NCBI GenBank assembly: GCA_003833135.1
Contig: QZLH01001837.1
Coordinates: 1 to 21,789, forward strand
DNA length: 21,789 nucleotides
DNA from: Oehlia diaphana
Lineage: Eukaryota; Glomeromycota; Glomeromycetes; Glomerales; Glomeraceae
Direction: 5' to 3'
The notes beneath the pieces were generated by a model that did not search any database, was not told the origin of the DNA, and worked only from the letters and a program-made list of their open reading frames with translations. This document shows positions 19,000 through 21,789 of the stretch, one piece after another (position 1 is the stretch's first letter; every line of letters begins with the position of its first letter). The position numbers and the translations under genes were made by a program.

Positions 19000-19796
19000 A
19001 TATATTTCAAATACTACTGTACATTAAGAAATTTTCATATTAATATTTTAATTTAATTTATTTATTTTAAAAAAAATATATTATTATTTGTTAATAAATA
19101 TATTTTAGTTCTTTTATTGGACTGATTGAGTTACTAGATTATTATAAATAAAATATTTGAATATTTTACTAGGATTCAGAAAATACTTAATATATAAGAT
19201 ACAAAAATATTTAACTAACATAGAAAATTTTATAATGTAAGAATTTTATAATGCTTAATTTTGAAAAAAATTTATACTATATAAGATAATTTAATTTGCA
19301 TATTTTTAATATTATTTTAAAATACTAGAAGTTTTAGTTGCTTAATTTTCTTTTTTTTTTTTAATAATTTATATAGTATACTTTATTGATATTAAGCTCA
19401 TATATTATATAAACAAATTATCATGAGCTATTAAAATATAAATGATAACAAACCAAAATACTAAATAAAGAAAAATAACAATAATAATAAAATACAAATA
19501 ATAGAAAAAGAAAAAAAAAATAAAAAATTTAAATATAAATAATCAAAATTAAAATAAAAATAAAAATAAATATACAATTTAAAATAAAATTAAAAATAAA
19601 AGTAAAAAATAAAATAAAATAAAATAAAGTAAATATAAAAGTAAAAAAAATTAAAGTAAAAATGATTCAAATTATCATATTGTTGTTAAATCTATAATAA
19701 TTGTTAGCAATATTTTTTGTCTTTTTATAAGCCTAACTATACCACCTATTGTTATTAATTAATAAACACATCTGGTTATGAGTTTTTTTTCCACTT
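19000..19796. other. AT-rich spacer with A-rich low-complexity tract
   Basis: 19440-19660 is a nearly pure A/T tract dominated by aaaataaaat-type units (for example aataaaataaaataaag near 19610). No gene or structured repeat was seen in the remainder. Confidence 0.5.
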
Positions 19797-19896
19797 TGTA
19801 TGGTAACTGTCACTTAGGGTTAGATCAGTCTGATCCAATCTCAAAAAGTCCGGTCTTTCAACCTGGACCAGACCAGACGGGAACTAAACCGATTTT

Positions 19897-20090
19897 CATA
19901 ACATTTTAATTATTTTAATAAAAAACATTGCAAAAATATTTTTTATTAATAAGTTCATAAAAAAAAATATTTTTTGCAAACGTTTTTAATTATTTTAATA
20001 AACAACGTTGCAAAAATATTATTATTAAGCAATTTACGTTTTGTAACATTTTTTATTAAGCAATTTAATAAAAAAAGCATATTTTTGCAA
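19897..20090 (-). repeat. Hairpin family B, left block
   Basis: aattattttaataaaaaaca, then ttgcaaaaatattttttatt, recur two to three times. This is the reverse complement of the unit at 2060-2690. Internal arms (aaaaatatttttt, tttttgcaaacgtt) allow hairpins. Confidence 0.75.
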
Positions 20091-20091
20091 G

Positions 20092-20600
20092 GACCCAGAA
20101 ATATTTATATAAGGGTCAGGTGACGAAAAATTTTTTTACTATGAGCTGTACGCAAACTTTTTATATGAGTAGTATGCATAATTAACACCTGATATTGAAA
20201 ATCCTGCAAAAATATGTAAATAAAATTTCAGACATTAAGTTATAAATTATTTTATCATGATTTCTATATTATTTATAAAATCAAATACTAATATGAAAAA
20301 ATAGAATTTATTCTAATTTACTATTTTTTTAATATTTTTCTAAAATTTCACCCTTAGAATTTTCTTTCAATTAATACTAAATTTGTATTATAATGCAGTT
20401 AACGTATAGTAAATATATTATAAAAATACGCAAACTAATTTTTTACATATAAAAATTTTGATAAAAAATACGCAATCTTGATGCTTAACTATAGATGAAA
20501 ATTTCTTAAATTGTACGCAAATCAAAACTTTACTCTGTCTAATTCCACTATAATGGTGATGTATCTGTATACCCTACCCCTATATATATATTTCTGGGTC
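20092..20600. mobile_element. 509-bp nested element with GACCCAGAAATAT ends
   Basis: gacccagaaatatttatata at 20092 is mirrored by tatatatatatttctgggtc ending at 20600. The terminal inverted repeat is about 23 bp with few mismatches. tttttgca flanks it at 20082-20089 and 20603-20610, a possible 8-bp target duplication, though this repeat DNA is rich in that word. tacgcaaa recurs at about 20151, 20427 and 20514, perhaps as subterminal motifs. No protein is encoded. It splits the family B hairpin array, so it is younger than the array. Confidence 0.7.
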
Positions 20601-20725
20601 ATTTTTTGCATGTTTTTTTAATTATTTTATTAAAAAGTAACGTTGCAAAAATGTTTTTATTAATAATTTTACAAAAAAAAGTTTTTGCACATTTTTTTAA
20701 TAAAAAATGTTGCGAAAATGTTAAA
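20601..20725 (-). repeat. Hairpin family B, right block
   Basis: aattattttattaaaaagta, then acgttgcaaaaatg, then ttttgcacattttttt and aaaaaatgttgcgaaaatg. It continues the array of 19897-20090 on the far side of the nested element. Confidence 0.7.
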
Positions 20726-20880
20726 AACTGAACCAATAAAAATTGGCTCATTTTTATTGGATATTAATAATATGGAATAGTCTCGGTCCAGATTGGTCCT
20801 CAGATCTCGAACTGAAAACCGTAAAGATCAGTCCTAAGACTGATGCAGAATCGGTCTTGCTAGGACCGATCCAACCCTAC

Positions 20881-21668
20881 TATTACCTATAAATCACACT
20901 AATATTATATAACTTTAAACTTTTATAATTCATAAACTAAGCAATATAAAAAAAATCCAAACTAATAAAATGATAGAGCAACATTAACTGCACATTTCTA
21001 TCAGTTTATTTTATAAGATTTAATAATAATATTAAGCAATATTATAGATCAAAAGTTAATAATTTTAATAAGTGATAATAGTAAAAATAAAAAATTTGGA
21101 TTAGTTTGCATGAAATTTTATGAATTCCACAAAAATTCCATGGAATATTAGCAAAAAAATTTTTGCTGCTTTATGAAGTAAAAATTATATTTAAATAAAG
21201 TACTATAAAATAAGTTACACAATATAAATAAATAGATTTTTAAATTTTCAGACTGTGTGGTTTATAGGTGATGACCATCATAATATTTTAATAAGATGGA
21301 ATTTTCATTTGATGGATTTTTATATTATGTTAAATCCAACTTAAGTTGAACATCATTAAGAATTACAGTTTAATCTAATAAATTATTCTTTTTTAATTGT
21401 TATTTATCTTGTCTTAAATATTTAGCTTATTGGTAAGAGGATTTAAAATAATAATTCATATTTTTAGATACAGTATATTCAATTTATCTTTTCTTCCAAT
21501 CCTTTTTTTTTCCATACTATAGTAGTATTACATCTTGGTAACCAAACAAATTCTTTGAAGTAAATAATAAAAGAATCCAGAAATGAGGCTAAAAATAAAA
21601 TATTTTTTAATTTTGAAAATCTAACTAAAATGTCTGTTTTGATATAGTGAATAATTTAGTACTAATTT
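20881..21668. other. AT-rich spacer, no gene seen
   Basis: Only small palindromic phrases stand out, such as gaattccacaaaaattccatggaa near 21122 (shown here as overlapping short words gaattcc and ttccatggaa) and gcaaaaaaatttttgc near 21151. No coding frame, RNA gene or larger repeat was found. Confidence 0.45.
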
Positions 21669-21710
21669 TCACTGGTCAAAATTAATACTATCGGGTACAT
21701 ATCGAGTACC
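21669..21710 (-). repeat. Inverted partner of the 42-bp repeat at 125-166
   Basis: tcactggtcaaaattaatac is followed by cgggtacatatcgagtacc. It is the reverse complement of 125-166 at 38 of 42 positions. It borders further gatatgt-rich sequence that leaves the window, just as on the left side. Confidence 0.75.
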
Positions 21711-21757
21711 TGATATGTGTACAATATATGTGATATATATGTATGATATTTAACAAT

Positions 21758-21789
21758 ACTACACATATCAGGTACCCGATAGGTGTAGT
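21758..21789. repeat. 32-bp imperfect palindrome at the window edge
   Basis: actacac...gtgtagt encloses atatcaggtacccgatagg, with ggtacc-type symmetry at the centre. It belongs to the same CGATATGT/ggtaccc repeat type as 1-166 and is probably cut by the window end. Confidence 0.6.

Larger units (their letters stand above)
19815..20879. repeat. Composite repeat with agggttRgatcRgtc ends
   Basis: The left end tagggttagatcagtc (19815) matches the reverse complement of gaccgatccaaccctac (20863-20879) with two transitions. Both ends are followed by loosely related cggtc/ctggacc-type sequence. Inside lie the two family B hairpin blocks and a nested 509-bp element. A target duplication could not be fixed. 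The whole looks like a non-autonomous element that gained an internal hairpin array and was later split. Confidence 0.55.

Noticed and set aside
18850..19056. Plus-strand open frame of 68 codons
   Set aside because: It overlaps the worn foldback arm and opens with TTG. The composition is that of AT-rich repeat DNA.
125..21710. A complete 21-kb transposon such as a Maverick or Starship
   Set aside because: No polymerase B, integrase, captain recombinase or capsid-like gene was seen. The end repeats look like two copies of a dispersed element.

Overview
The window looks like gene-poor, repeat-rich nuclear DNA of a filamentous fungus, most likely an arbuscular mycorrhizal fungus (Glomeromycotina, Rhizophagus-like). 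Four things point there: very AT-rich spacers; short spliceosomal introns (donors GTACGT, GTATGT, GTAAGA; a branch-like ctaac; acceptors yag); many decayed hAT, foldback and MITE copies; and, from memory of the lineage's expanded protein families, a SAM-like/'YGIVTTG' family pseudogene and a multi-exon retropepsin-like gene. No database search was possible, so the taxon is an inference.

Layout. 1-166: part of a CGATATGT-rich palindromic repeat; a 42-bp piece of it recurs inverted at 21669-21710. 420-955: a short tandem duplication and a GC-rich island. 946-2870: two arrays of degenerate hairpin repeats, then a gatcaga-type degenerate repeat. 3416-3987: a decayed unknown coding segment. 5002-6133 (-): a two-exon multi-pass membrane protein gene, the best intact gene here. 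6581-7140: ambiguous coding remnants. 7248-7571: a duplicated leader-like sequence. 7721-9191 (+): a four-exon gene with a retropepsin-like aspartic protease domain and one in-frame TGA. 9500-10654 (-): a frameshifted, insertion-damaged member of a SAM-like family. 11008-12236 (-): a decayed unknown gene split by a 149-bp MITE with a 12-bp target duplication and cut upstream by a pogo-like end. 12686-15215 (-): a decayed hAT transposase split by a 271-bp MITE with an 11-bp target duplication. 17225-17800 (+): a decayed gene resembling OTU-type cysteine proteases. 18371-18780: a foldback element with a worn partial copy beside it. 19815-20879: a composite repeat holding the second hairpin family in the opposite orientation and split by a 509-bp nested element. 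21669-21789: the inverted counterpart of the left end.

The genes do not form a pathway. Only the membrane protein gene looks fully open, and the retropepsin-like gene is one stop codon from open. The rest records waves of insertion. Small elements landed in coding sequence that was itself decaying, leaving readable empty-site frames and long (9-12 bp) target duplications. The interrupted frames and exon models below were read by hand; exact exon borders are predictions.
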